Notes under the pieces: model-generated | What the model saw: the letters and a program-made list of their open reading frames with translations, nothing else | Database searches by the model: none | What the model was told of the DNA's origin: nothing | Origin: Diplocarpon mali | Taxonomy: Eukaryota > Ascomycota > Leotiomycetes > Helotiales > Drepanopezizaceae | Direction of reading: 5' to 3' | Length of the DNA stretch: 64,000 bases | NCBI GenBank assembly: GCA_024741835.1 | Contig: JAENRP010000008.1 | Coordinates: 142,724 to 206,723, forward strand | Shown: piece after piece, positions 36,732-48,521 of the stretch | Position numbering within the stretch: position 1 is the stretch's first letter | Layout: each line of letters starts with the position of its first letter | Translations under genes and position numbers: made by a program

Positions 36732-38576
36732 CTTGAGCTATTTTATGAGTGGAGCGGCTTTTGTCTATTGCTTTTTTCCTTAGTGATGATAGTATCTGTC
36801 TAATGTAATGATGTTGGGATGTGTGAAGGGGAAGTATCACGTCGATGAAGCAGATGTGATTTCTGACGTTGGGCTCGCGCTAACCCAGAAGGGTCGGCTT
36901 GACGAAACCAGGCATTCTAGTTTGGCTCGCTTGGCCTTAGTAGCAAAGACAGGAAAATTATCAAACACCAGAAAAATAAATACCAATCATATCAGAAGCC
37001 AAATCCAAGTTAAGTGTATCTCCTCCACCCTTATATATCATACAAACGGATAATAAACACATAACGTGCTTACAACTCCGCACCCTAAAAGGGCACCTGA
37101 AAAAGCAGAACTGAGGAAATTCAATCAGTAGATTTTCCGCTATAAGCCTGCCAACGGCCACGTATTCAGCAGATTGTACCTAACCTCATATCTTTCTATG
37201 TCCTTATGACCTCGTACAGCAACCCGTTTCAAGTATAAGCTAAATCACACCTCAGCCTCAAACAAACAAGTTTGAAAATACCAAAGATTCTTTTTGAAAT
37301 ATCCATTGCGTATTTCTTGATTTGCGTTCCCTAGAATTACCAAATACATATCGATTACTGATAATCACAAGGAGAGTCATACCTAGTGCTTTGATACATC
37401 CTTACTTGTCGAGGTAAATTACAGGAATCAATATTTCCTGCCGAAATCAAGCACAAACCTCCGCTTATTCTAGATTGTTGTTAGAAGAATAATATCTGGT
37501 ATATTACTACCGGAGTTGGTAAAATCAGAATATATCAAAGAGTTTTTTCATTCATCACACATTAGTTGCAACACCTATCTGGTTTCTAGAGGTTTGACAG
37601 TGTTTCAAAAAGGGACTCCTGAGCTTGTCTAGAGAAAAATCGCTAGTGTACTAAGTACCTACCTATCCAAGCCCAAGCCAACATAGTAAAGCTAATAACA
37701 TAACTGTGCAACCCATCACCTAGCATGCTCAACTTGTTTGAAGTTTTAGGATTTGGATCCTTTATAAGTGAAAGGCTAGATAGATCTTTTGAAATGATCT
37801 GTAGATCCGTTTTCTCTACTAGTCTTGTAATCTTATAAATCTCCAACCCAACAATCTTGCACCATCTACCAGCTACCACCCCCTTTTTCAAAATTTAAAA
37901 TATCCAACGACAAACAAAACTGAGAATGATAATACACAGACTACCTATCTTACTCCTCATCTTTATAATTTAATACCAGTTCCATCATTGTTGTCAATAT
38001 CTGTTCCAAGCTCAGAGTACTAAACTCAGAGTATCAAATCGGAGTATTCAAGTCCAGTGTCAAGTCTAGTATTCATGTGTTCCAATGAGCCGAATGAGTC
38101 ATATACATGTATGGAATTGTAAGCTTGCGAGAAGAGCGGCTTGGGTATGGTGCGGGCGATGTGGGTTATAGTAGAAAGCACTCGTCTGAGACGGGGAAGT
38201 AGGACTAGCATTTTTCCTCAAAGCAGGATGGATTTTATTCCATAATACCCAGAAAATAATAATCCTAGGCACGCTTTCTATGCGACACCGATAAATATAT
38301 TTGCGCTTGGTTCCCCATTAGCAGGTAACTTTCCGTATCCATGACTTGCTGTCCGACTAGCGAACGTGCTGCATACGGGTTCTCGGGGAATAAAAGCTAG
38401 ACATAGGCGCTTGATATCCTTGATTTCTCCACTCGGTCCTAATGCTGAATCTAGTGTTTCAACGCCCTCACCTTGACTCTTGGGATCTCCCATTCCTCTG
38501 CTCTCTTTATTTTCTGTTGTAGCCAGGCCGCCTTCTTCAAATGGCCAGGCTGGATAGACGATGCTAGAGTGACGCA
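36732..38576. other. AT-rich intergenic region, no gene seen
   Basis: About 1.8 kb, notably AT-rich from about 36950 to 38230, with many stops in all frames. It separates the membrane-protein gene from the 2EXR gene. No identifiable element or RNA gene. Confidence 0.45.
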
Positions 38577-39764
38577 TCAGCTTTTTTCTTCGTTTCGCCG
38601 GTTTGGAAAGTTACCACGCATATTCAGAGCTGAGATATAGTGCAGCCTCAGAATCATTAGAGAAGACCTGATGTAATCTTCTAATATTTCCACATCGACA
38701 TCATATGGCAGCCCTTCTGCAACGGCAGGATATCCCAACCTCGTGGATTGAAAAGCGGGCAAAACGAGCTTTGTGTGTCCGTATTTCACAGTCTCATCGT
38801 CGGCGAGGATAAACACAAGTTCGCGCAGCTGCTCGGCACATAGCAGCCAGCCAATTGAATGAAACAAAAGAAAGTACTGATCATAGCTAAATGGGTTCGA
38901 GGCGTATGCAACATCCTCCATCGGTCCCCACAAGTCCCAAGACAACGCCAGAACGCGAGGCTGTACATGCTTCAACAGTGGCCAAGTGAGCATGTGCAAT
39001 CCTTTATCCGCTTTCATACCGGTGATCCATAGGCAGTCGATCTTCGGATTTGCCATGATGGCTTGGAAGCCTGGAATAACCTCTGACGCGGGTGAATAGA
39101 ACTTCTCAGCTTCGCACCTGGATTGGTGGTTGACGTAGAGCAGAGGCGAGTGATCCGAGGTCGCGAACATAAAATTAATTTTGGCTCGACGCTCCGGGAC
39201 TCGGTGGGGTCGAATGTGCCAAAAAAACCGTCTGCGATCATACGAGCCGTCGTCGGCCCACTCAGGGGGAAGAGAGATCTCAGTAGAACCAATCTTCACA
39301 GTTATGATTTGGGGTTCCAACAGTGCCTTATGCCAGATGAGCACCATGAGTTCGCGAGGGAGCTGGGAAAACCTATGGAAGGTCTGGTCTGTAGAGCTCA
39401 AAGTTGCTTGCTGTTTCGTCGTCGTGGTGTTCTCAGCAGCCTGCTACATGTTGGTTAGTTTAAAATACTCCCGGGCTTCGTTGGAGAGGGGAAATCTCGC
39501 AGCAGGAGTCCAGTCGGCGTCACTGATACTCGACATATCGTAAAGATGGAGCCGAAAACAGATGCCAGGGCGGAAAGGACCGCGACATACCTCCTCATCT
39601 GGCGAACACGGTGCGTTGATTGGGTTCTCATTTCTTGATTGACGGAAAATCGAAGTCGTCTTGCCAGCGAGACGAGATATCTTGCCGCGAGGCGGATCCA
39701 TGGTTGCAATCAAAGGTAAGATCCCGATGCGAGGCGACGCTTCGGCAGGTGAATTTGGTGGCAT
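38577..39764 (-). CDS. 2EXR domain-containing protein (F-box-like fungal family)
   Basis: Two exons on the minus strand, 39764-39591 and 39443-38577, encode about 346 residues (about 325 if Met at 39701 is the start). Without splicing, a TAG stops the frame at 39446; a GTATGT donor at 39590 and a CTAAC branch before the acceptor remove it and join SPDEE to QAAENTTTTKQQ. Near residue 80 the 2EXR signature appears: FHRFSQLPRELMVLIWHKAL, followed by PQIITVKI. Further along are the usual family features: HIRPHRVPERRAKINFMFA, SPLLYVNHQSRCEAEKFY, and a C-terminal region with alternating hydrophobic strands. 2EXR proteins are abundant in filamentous fungi, often expanded in copy number, and their function is unknown; the LPxEL start resembles F-box modules, suggesting protein-protein contacts. 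Confidence 0.82.
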
Positions 39765-40341
39765 TCACAGCTGCTTGGATTTTAAGAAAAGGATTCTCGA
39801 AAAGCAATATCCCAAGTCATAAATGGAGGAAGATAAGAGTCGTTGGTTGAGGAAGAGACTCCTGCTGACTCTATACACATGGGCTAGTCTGTATCGCGCC
39901 TTCCATCGGTAAGAGCTGTCCAAAACAAGGATGGATCGCGCATACTCCCACCATGGACTCAATATCCGGCCTGGCCTCTCCCAGAAGCGAGGAGCGTAGC
40001 AAATCGCAACAGACGAGAGCACTTCTCAACTTCATGTTCAGTTGAAACTCACTACGGCGGGCTGGTAGATATAATAGAAGATATCCAGCTGCTCTAAGCG
40101 AGAAAGCCTGTGAGACCGTCAACAAATGACCAACACCAAATCAAAGTCGTCGTCAAGCTTCGTAGAAACTCTGAAACTGAAATGAAGAGCGGGCTTCAAA
40201 GATGCGGAAGCATGCCAGCGCTGTCGGATTCTATCTTTAAATCATAACCCGGCATTACATAGATGTCCACGGAGATACGGAGCATTTGTGGATCTCTGAG
40301 GCTGATTTGCCCGACCCTACTCATCTATTCGGAAATCACGC
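39765..40341. other. Gap between decarboxylase 3' end and 2EXR gene start
   Basis: About 580 bp holding the promoter of the 2EXR gene and the 3' flank of the decarboxylase gene, both on the minus strand. No coding signal beyond short mirror frames. Confidence 0.45.
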
Positions 40342-42464
40342 TCAATATTGTCCCGCCATAGCTCTCGCCCTTGCTTGGGCGATTTCAACTTGCTTCGTCA
40401 ATCTCCATGGGTAATCAAACTGATCCATCACGATTTCGCAGACCTATCAGTCAGTCAGCGTGATGTCCAGATTCCAACTATCAGTCGGGGCCTCTTACCT
40501 GGATACAATCTGCCTTTGCAAATTTCTCATCCAGCAATACCTTCTCCAACTCCTCAACAGTCGTGCATTTGTAACTTTTGCTCTTGATACCAGTTTCCTC
40601 CCTTGCTCCGAAGAATTCGAGCATTTTCTGGTGGTCCCAAAGCATGCTCACTTCGTTGTAGGCTTGCTTCGGTCCGTTGATGGCCCGCTCGATGGAGTAT
40701 CCGTTATTGTTAATGACAAAAATGATTGGCTTGAAGCCGTAACGGATGTAAGAGCCACTGTAGCAGTCATAAGTATTACGGCGAGGAGGTCGTGTGCCGA
40801 CGAGGAAGTCTACCGGAACTTCCACTTACATTTCTTGGACGGTCATCTGCATGCTGCCTTCACCAACAATCAACACAACCCTGCCGGGAATCTTCAGCTC
40901 CTTGGCTGCAACGAGCGCCCCAAGGCAAGCTCCTACGGTGTAGCCGATTGAGGACCAGAAAATCTGGGTGATGTAGCGAACGTTTGCTGGAAACGTCGCA
41001 TCAGGCATCCCAAACCTGAAAGATTGTCAGTTACGATAATTCTGAGGGCGGACGAACGCGAGCGAAAATATCTCACTGTGCCGTGCCAGACTCCGCAAGG
41101 ACGATGTCATTTTCTTGGAGAAACTGCCCAATTCTTTGCCAGGTGTATGATTGTTCGATAGCGCCGGATGTGGATTTGTTCAGAACAGGTGCCTAATATA
41201 GTTAGCAATTTGAACCTCAGAAGCCGCCTATAAGCTGTCTTGCCTCAAGCCTAGATCCTTCTTTTGGACGTGGAATCTGGTATGATTTTGGGTCTTTCTT
41301 GAGTTCTGCAACAATTTTAAAGAGAACTGGCAGAAAGTGGACACCGTCGTATTTCTTGTCTTTTACTTGGCAGAAAGCGTGTCCCAACTGAATCACATTC
41401 TCATCCTTGAGTTCTCTTGTGAAGGCTCCAGTGTTGGAGTCCGAGAGAAGGGGCCCAAGGTTCAGAACTAGATCGGATCCGTGAATAGCTTCCGCGACAC
41501 CGGGAAAGGAAACTTTAAAAGTCAGAACATATCTTGTCACAGGAAAGCGAATAAGTTACCTGTTCCATTGTAGAGGCCACCATAACTAGGATGTGTCTCG
41601 TCTATGATACCTTTTGATAAAGGAGTCGAGAAGCTTTCGAATTGAGTTAGGTCAACTAATTCTCTGGCTAATTCGCGACCACCATGTCGGGTGGTCAAAA
41701 CATCTGCCACGATCACTGGTTTCGATGCCGATTTGATCAGTTCAAGAACCGACTTGACAATTGCATTCTCGACGCTCTTATCATTCTGGATACTGGCGTC
41801 AAGTGGGGTGTCGAGACGCTTGGCGTCGAGTTGAACCGTGACAACATCAGTGGGAATGTAAATGAAAACGGGCAATCTGCTCTTGATTCCCTCAATGATA
41901 ACCCGATCGATTTCTTCGGCCATTGTCGCATCATTTGTGAGGAACGTGTAGGTTTTACGGACCGGCTCGGCCATCCCAATGTAAATGCCATGATCCATAT
42001 TCGGCTCCATGGTGTGGTGGATCAAAGCCCTCATTTTCTGGACTTGAGAAATCCGTCAGTACTTTTAAACCGCGCGCAAATCTAAACTCACTTGGCCGAG
42101 ATGTCATTCCAACGAGATGGATCATGCCAGCCTGCTCTGCATATGCGCCGGCAACCCCGTTCATAGCTGACAATTCGCCGACCCCATACGTAGTAAGGAG
42201 AGCGGCCGGGTGGCCCTTGATACGCGTATAGCCGTCAGCTGCATAGGCACCATTCAACTCGTTGCATGTTCCAAGCCATTTGAGCTCAGGAACATCGTAT
42301 ATCTGGTCTAAGAGCGTCACTGGGACGAGGTTAGTGACGTCACGTGCGAAAGGTTTGCATTTCTTACGGTTGAAGTCTCCTGGTACGCCGAAGACATGCT
42401 CGATACCCAGAGAAGCGAGTCTCTTCCAGAGATAAACACCCATGGGGACTGTTGGGGATGCCAT
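40342..42464 (-). CDS. Pyruvate decarboxylase family, thiamine-diphosphate enzyme
   Basis: Eight exons on the minus strand: 42464-42368, 42319-42092, 42042-41560, 41512-41244, 41192-41077, 41015-40830, 40757-40499 and 40443-40342, summing to 1740 nt and 579 residues. Every junction restores the family sequence. The Pyr domain carries the catalytic Glu in CNELNGAYAADGY and the paired His in MRALIHHTM; the C-terminal PP domain carries VGEGSMQMTVQEI, INNNGYSIE and the ending MDQFDYPWRL. The usual GDG of the diphosphate/Mg site reads GEG; I recall the same in other filamentous-fungal members, so it is probably still active. The enzyme converts pyruvate (or other 2-oxo acids) to aldehyde plus CO2 in the cytosol. 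Intron 4 (41193-41243) starts with GC, not GT. The in-frame extension to 42560 looks like leader. Confidence 0.93.
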
Positions 42465-45400
42465 TTTAAGAATGCTGTTGTCGGATGGACGAAAGGCCGA
42501 GATATTCCTGGACAGCGGGGAAATGTGGCGGGGTAGATATAGAGAGTAGGGCCGAAACAAGAACCGGAAGTTGTAGATACACTATCCTTCGTCGTTCAGA
42601 TTCAAATGGGATAAGAAAACTGAAATGCTGGTATAAATCAAAAGGTGGAAAACGTAGATGTTGGGGGGACGAAAGGGCGTCGACAAGAGCCGAAGGAAGC
42701 CAAGACGGTCATGTTCCTCTAAGGTCCCGTCGACTCGGTGATTGGGCCAACCCCTTTACGATGACTAACGGGAGAATTCCAATGTTTCATCCACGAACCG
42801 CGTAGTTGCTACTTCATAACATTATAAATAGTATTATTTACAAGATGTAGATATTTTGCAGGTCATGGTTTAAAATACCCAGAAGCGGCTTGAGTGAGCC
42901 TGTTTGCGATATATGTGCACTTGTCTTCCGCCATCCTGATCAATTCAGTGATTTTCACACATTCTGTTTGTATTCAGCATCGGCACCTAGGTACTACGTA
43001 TAGCATCATCGCTAAATATGCACGTGAGAATATCACGTGATACTACCGAACTCAACTTTAATAGGCGACTAACACCGAAACGTGCGGCGAATCTGGAAGT
43101 TCATGGTTACCAGCAAAGAAGAGAGTACGGATTTTACAGACCCCGGAGGAGGATATCAAACAAGCAACACCACTACAACAAGGAGGGGGGATTGGGAAGG
43201 GGGTCACAATTAGGGCTGAACAACACCAGCTCCTGATGCACCTGTCTGCAACGCGCTCACTAGTATTCCAACTGGGTTACGACTCACACATAATTCAAGG
43301 TGACGCTTATCCATCTCAGTCTCTTTTCACACCTCCACAGCCATCACCTGCACGCCTCCTGACAGCCTCCCCTGCGCCGCATCAATGCTCGCTTAACGAC
43401 TTCTAAGCGATGTTGTCCAGGCGATGCTTCAGGGGCTGAGCTTAACCATACCATTGTTTTTCCCAATCAGGGCTTGCGCTTCCTGAAAAAAGAAAAGATT
43501 GTCCAGCATCTGGTTCGGCTCGGTTTGAATGAGTGCAATCTTATTCTTCGATTCTCGGTTACCTTGGCCCCTAATCCGGGAGGCCTAATTCTGTACAAGG
43601 CTCATCACGTCTTGTCCTATTTACAGTCTACTTGGGTTTGTTTTAGAGCTTGTACAGAAACTCTGAATTGTCCTTTGATAAGTCTTCGACTCTTAAGATG
43701 GCTATTAATTCGATGGCTATTTAGCATCGAATAGTACCTAATTTCTAGGTATCGCCGCCAGTTGCAGACTATCTTCGGACAAGCATGGCGCTGCCTTAGC
43801 CTATGCGATATCTTCTGAATAAAACTCAACTTGAAATGATGAAGCATATACCTCCCTACGCAATATCAGACAAGGAATATGTACACTGATACAAAATAAT
43901 ACAATACATGCAGATACGCTAGATTGTACACGCCCATAAACAGCTATAACACGAAAATCAAAACCGAGGCAATGATGCAGGATGGTACGCCCATGTGACT
44001 TAGTGAACCAGATCCGAGTGTGTGAGACAGCATATTGTGGCCGCTACTACGTTGTTAGATCAAAAATCTCCTCTTGATGGCCCACACTACTCCACGTCGG
44101 CGCTTTATCAACGACTTGAAAGTCCCGACGGCTTTCGATAATGATGGGACACATCTACACTAATAAACGCCTTTCAATTCAAAGGCTCCTAGAATATCGC
44201 CATCCTAATTTCAGCGACGAAGCTGTGATACTTTAGTACGTTTAATCTGATTTTGACTGCGGACGGATCTGAGCCGACCCTTTTTTCCAAGATAAGTATA
44301 TGGTATTTAAAACAGGTATTTGCAACGTATCTGGCTTTTCTGGCGTCCCTGATTACGGTGGCACTAGTTTATGCAGCTCTTCATGAATGAAGAGGACCAT
44401 GCTAACGAAAGTGTAGGTCATGGTCGCATACCTATCTGCTGAATCATATCTCGTAACCTTTCTCTGGCTCACCACTTGATCATTGTATACCAGCCGCTTC
44501 AGAAATCGCATCTGCGCTTCTCCAAGAGCTTGGATCTACCCGTGATAATAGTGGAAGATACGTACCTCTGAAAATACGAAAAACTAGTGGATGAAGCAAC
44601 TGCCTCTTTCCTTGACGTGGCTATGTACTTGGCGCTAGAACAATGCCTTTCTCGCGGCGCTCATCAACATTCAGTCAGAATCATAGTGCTCCTACTACCT
44701 TACCAGCGCACCTGTCATTGAGCTATTCTTATTTCTCGTTATTCTTGCTTTGATAGCAAAACGCTGTCATGCTGAAGAAGAGAGCTCCTACTTTACTCTA
44801 CCTTTGCTGAGCGCCGTCGATCTTGCTATCGCCCTGGTAGGTTCTGATCTCAAGCAGGAGGTTTGTTAATATTGTAGACAGTGCCTGTTTCAAATCATAA
44901 TTGAAACCAGAGAAGGGAATTGAACAAGACGCCTTTGCTATCGTTCCGCTGTTTGTGTTTGGAGCCATTGTTTCCTTTGCAGCAGTTTCGCTGGCTAGCC
45001 TTTGTAATACTCCGCGAGCTCAAATGGCCACTTATCGGGTCCCGGTATTTTATGATCGACTCGTAGCATTCAGGGCAAAGATGTGGCCAAGGTCTTATAT
45101 GTCTCTCGGTATGGTATTTCTGTGTGTGGTATGGCTGCATACGTAAATATCTTCTGATCAATCTGGTGAGATTGATGAGTGCGCTTTTCAACAATCAGTC
45201 CGATGCGGAATAGGGGTTCGTATAGAAGATGGCCGTCCTTATAAAGAACCGTGTTGTTCTTCTCACTTCGTGGGAGGTTGGAGCTACCTGATTTAACTCG
45301 GTAGAGTTTAAATTTAGGACAGGTGGGTGCCGCGAGAATGGCTCGCAACTTTAACTTGTGCTGAACACACGCCAGAACAATCAGTACTTCACCATTACCC

Positions 45401-45749
45401 GGCCTAGAAAGCCCAAAATGCTGATTCGGTGTGCCGCGAAGAAGAATGCTGGCTTGCTTCTGGATAGTCGCCATGAGCCTGTACAGCGCTGCGAACTACG
45501 TCCATGAATGTTGGCTCATGTCATACGGGTAAACGGAACCCACTTCAGCATTCAAGATTGCTTTTGATATTGAAAGCGAAATAGAAATGACAGAATATAT
45601 ACCTTTGCTACTCAATTTGCTTTCGCTGCTCAGATATATCCACTAGCTACGCCTTCCCATCTCGCAACAACAGTAGTCTCAACGGACTCTTCCTTCCCTC
45701 CATCTGACCAACAGTCTCTGAACCTCAATACTCTTCTTGAAAACACACG
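42465..45749. other. Long intergenic region with a possible gene remnant
   Basis: About 3.3 kb without an intact gene. On the minus strand, 44511-44353 encodes 52 residues that look like real protein (MRFLKRLVYNDQVVSQRKV, RYDSADRYATMTYTFVSMVL). On the plus strand, 44901-45146 encodes a short frame with a hydrophobic segment (FAIVPLFVFGAIVSFAAVSL). I could not join either to neighbouring exons. The stretch 45480-45749 should be the MYND gene promoter. Confidence 0.4.
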
Positions 45750-46913
45750 ATGGATTGCAGTAAATGCAAGAAGCTCGCCAAACTCACATGTGGTGGCTGT
45801 AAGGGATGTCCAGTGATACCAGAAGATGGTCCGGTTGTTCACTACTGTAGTGCAGAGTGCCAGAGGGCAGATTGGAACAACCACAAGCCAACATGCTTTC
45901 GTCTCAAGGACCGCCAGATTATCTATCGCGTCGCGGAGATCACGCAGAAGTTCTTCTATATCTTTCTGGAGTTGACCTGGTGCCACTGGGATATCGAAGC
46001 TGTGGAGCGGATTGGGCAGGACTTAGTTTTGCGTGGACAAGTAAACAATCCGATCAGCATCTCCCAAACACATAAGAATATTACTGCGTAGCGACAGAGC
46101 TAATCCAAGTTCGAGTAGTTCTTTGAGAACAGCAAGTGGCCGGCCGATTACATCGTTTTCCCGTCTCGCTTGTTTGTGAACACCGAGGATCGAGAAGCAG
46201 TCTTGGGCCATCGTGCGTGTCGCGAGGCTACGATATGGGAAACGGAATTCTCATCTGGCTTCTTGAAAGGTACCCAGACCCTTGTATTTACCAGCCTTGA
46301 CTTCCACTAACATGCCCAAGGAATCATTGCGAAAACAGAGCATCTGGATGTGAGAACCAAGAACAACAAAAGACACGTGCAAATGCTTCCGAGAGGCATC
46401 AGCAATATCCAGACCACGGATCACGTCTTGCATGAGATGCTCAAAGTCACGCTCCGCTCAGGTGAGGCCTTTGCCTTTGATATCGCCGGCGCTCAGTATG
46501 GGTATCCGGAGCCGATCACGCCGTGGAAGCAGTACAAGGAGGGCAGGATCCTCAACATTGTCAACACCCTCTCCTCCCCCAAGTCTGCGAACCTGGTCGA
46601 CGTCGAAGAGTACTCGCTCGAGAAGATGGCGCACCTGCACCGGAAAATGCTCAGCGACGAGGAGCACGGAATGCACATGTCTGGAGACACCATTGCGACT
46701 ATGGCTTTCCACCTCGTGGAGTGGCAGATGGATGAAAAGATGAGCCTCAAGGACATGTGGAAGCTGCCAGAGGAGAAGTTCCACACAAAAGCGGATGACC
46801 TGGTCGATTTTATGGAGTGGAAGTTCAACAGTGTTCGCGAAAAGCCTTGGTTCACTGTCAGGGGTCAGAAGCTTCAACAGACTGTTGGGTCTCGCTGGGT
46901 TCATGGAAAATAA
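45750..46913 (+). CDS. MYND-type zinc finger protein
   Basis: Three exons, 45750-46040, 46119-46269 and 46321-46913, encode about 344 residues. The first exon ends in a GTAAAC donor and the second intron has a CTAAC branch point at 46307; both junctions restore a continuous frame (RGQ to FFENSKWPADYIV, then FLK to GIIAKTEHLD). The N-terminal ~47 residues form the zinc finger with the expected Cys/His ladder: CSKCKKLAKLTCGGC, YCSAECQRADW and NNHKPTC. The rest matches the fungal MYND-protein body, especially HEMLKVTLRSGEAFAFDIAG and AQYGYPEPITPWKQY. MYND fingers bind proline-rich peptides and mediate protein contacts; no SET domain is present, so it is not a SMYD methyltransferase. Function is otherwise unknown. 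Confidence 0.85.
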
Positions 46914-48521
46914 ATACAGTCGACTTGGTAAGTTGCTACTGGTATCTATGTTGCAGAGCAGACGCTCGGTATCAACCAGTATCATCGCTGGTTGGAAATA
47001 GTCAATAACGGCAAGAATTCTATGCGAATACAAAAGCGTGTTCCTAGCGCTATATCTTACTCTAGCTTCAGAACAGTGGTAGAAATTACAATGATTACCT
47101 GCTGGGACTTCACGGATTGTCTAGTACCGTTCATGTAGAGTTATCGTCGCCGCTCAGCAGCATATGTCTCGTACGATCTCACCTGTTTCTCTGCCATATC
47201 CTAAAGTCGATGCTTCCTCTCTAATTTCTCTTTGATGCAACATATACAAGTCCTCATCAGAACCTACATCTTTTTTGGAGAGCCTGGTCCAGAGATCTCA
47301 AACACATAATCGAATGCTTTCTGTGCATTCAAAATCCTAAAAGAGCCCACAGAATACCTTCATTTACAGCAAATGCGGCAAAGCTTTCTTTCCTATCGGT
47401 AAACATGTCGCATCCCGGCTTACTACTCAAGAGACAATGCGCTCTAATATCTCAATGTCATGTAAAACGAGTAAGTAATGATGCGTATTGCCCCATTTCC
47501 TCTCTCCATCCGGAGCCCGGGCTGGGTTCTCAGGAGACAATACCATATCCATCACCTGCTCATCTGCCCAGGGCGACGCGATCGCAAGCCCGCTATTCCC
47601 ATGCTGCTACGATTCCTCTGAGAGCGGTGTTTGGAGCTCAGGAACGGGGATGAGAGCCGCCGCAGGGGCGTCATGGCGCGTGGGGCTGCAAATCGGAGCA
47701 GTCTGCTGTACCGAGTTCTGACACCCCGAGCAGTGATAGTAGCACTGCTAAGGTAGGACAAGCGAGCCAGCGCCAACGAGGATTCGCAGCCAGCTAATCG
47801 TTGCACGTCGAGCAAATCTCGGGTTGGATGAATACTAGGTCGGCTGATCAGAGAAAGGCGGTTGGAAGAGATCGCAATCGAGGTGTGGAAGAAGGGGAGG
47901 AGCATAGACGGCAGTGAAAGCGGACGAGAACAGAATAAGCTGCAAATATAAGCATATCTCAAGCGTAGGTATCTATTCGTGAATAGGTGTTGCGCTACCC
48001 AAACTAGCTAGAATACTCAAACTACGCATTTGTTAGGATCAACTATGGAGCTTTGATACCTTTCACGCATCTAATATTACAAAATATCCATTTTCTCCAA
48101 AAGATATAGGATATAATGAACAAGTGCTGAGATACAGGGTTCAAACTACAGCTTTTAAGATATGTAAAAGTCATTTTTAATGTTAATGTTTTAGAAAATC
48201 AAATTATTTTCCAATGTATTTTGCCATTGTGTGAGATTTGTGGCCTACTGTTTTTGTTATTGCAAGGCGGAAGATATTACAAAGTATTGATGAAGGAGGG
48301 AAAGGAAAGGATGGAATACAGAGCTAAGGATAAAGAGTTATAGAGCTAATGAGCAGAAAGACGAAACAAAAATCTACAGACGAAAACCTAGATTACAAGT
48401 ACAAATAGCGCCATTCTCTAAAGCCAAAAGCATACATGCTACTCGCCGCAAACCACCCCAAAGTGTCAAGAAAAACGGCTATCCAGGATTCTCGCACTCT
48501 GTACCTGGATTAGAGGTCACT
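46914..48521. other. Intergenic region, no gene seen
   Basis: The 3' flanks of the MYND gene and of the giant repeat gene meet here. The part 48000-48260 is AT-rich. Frames near 47405-47962 on both strands lack family signal. Confidence 0.45.

Noticed and set aside
38100..38577. 99-codon minus-strand frame after the 2EXR stop
   Set aside because: Looks like 3' flank; no homology signal and no link to the preceding gene.
45070..45474. 134-codon minus-strand frame
   Set aside because: Passable composition but no recognisable motif; overlaps another short frame on the plus strand, so neither is supported.
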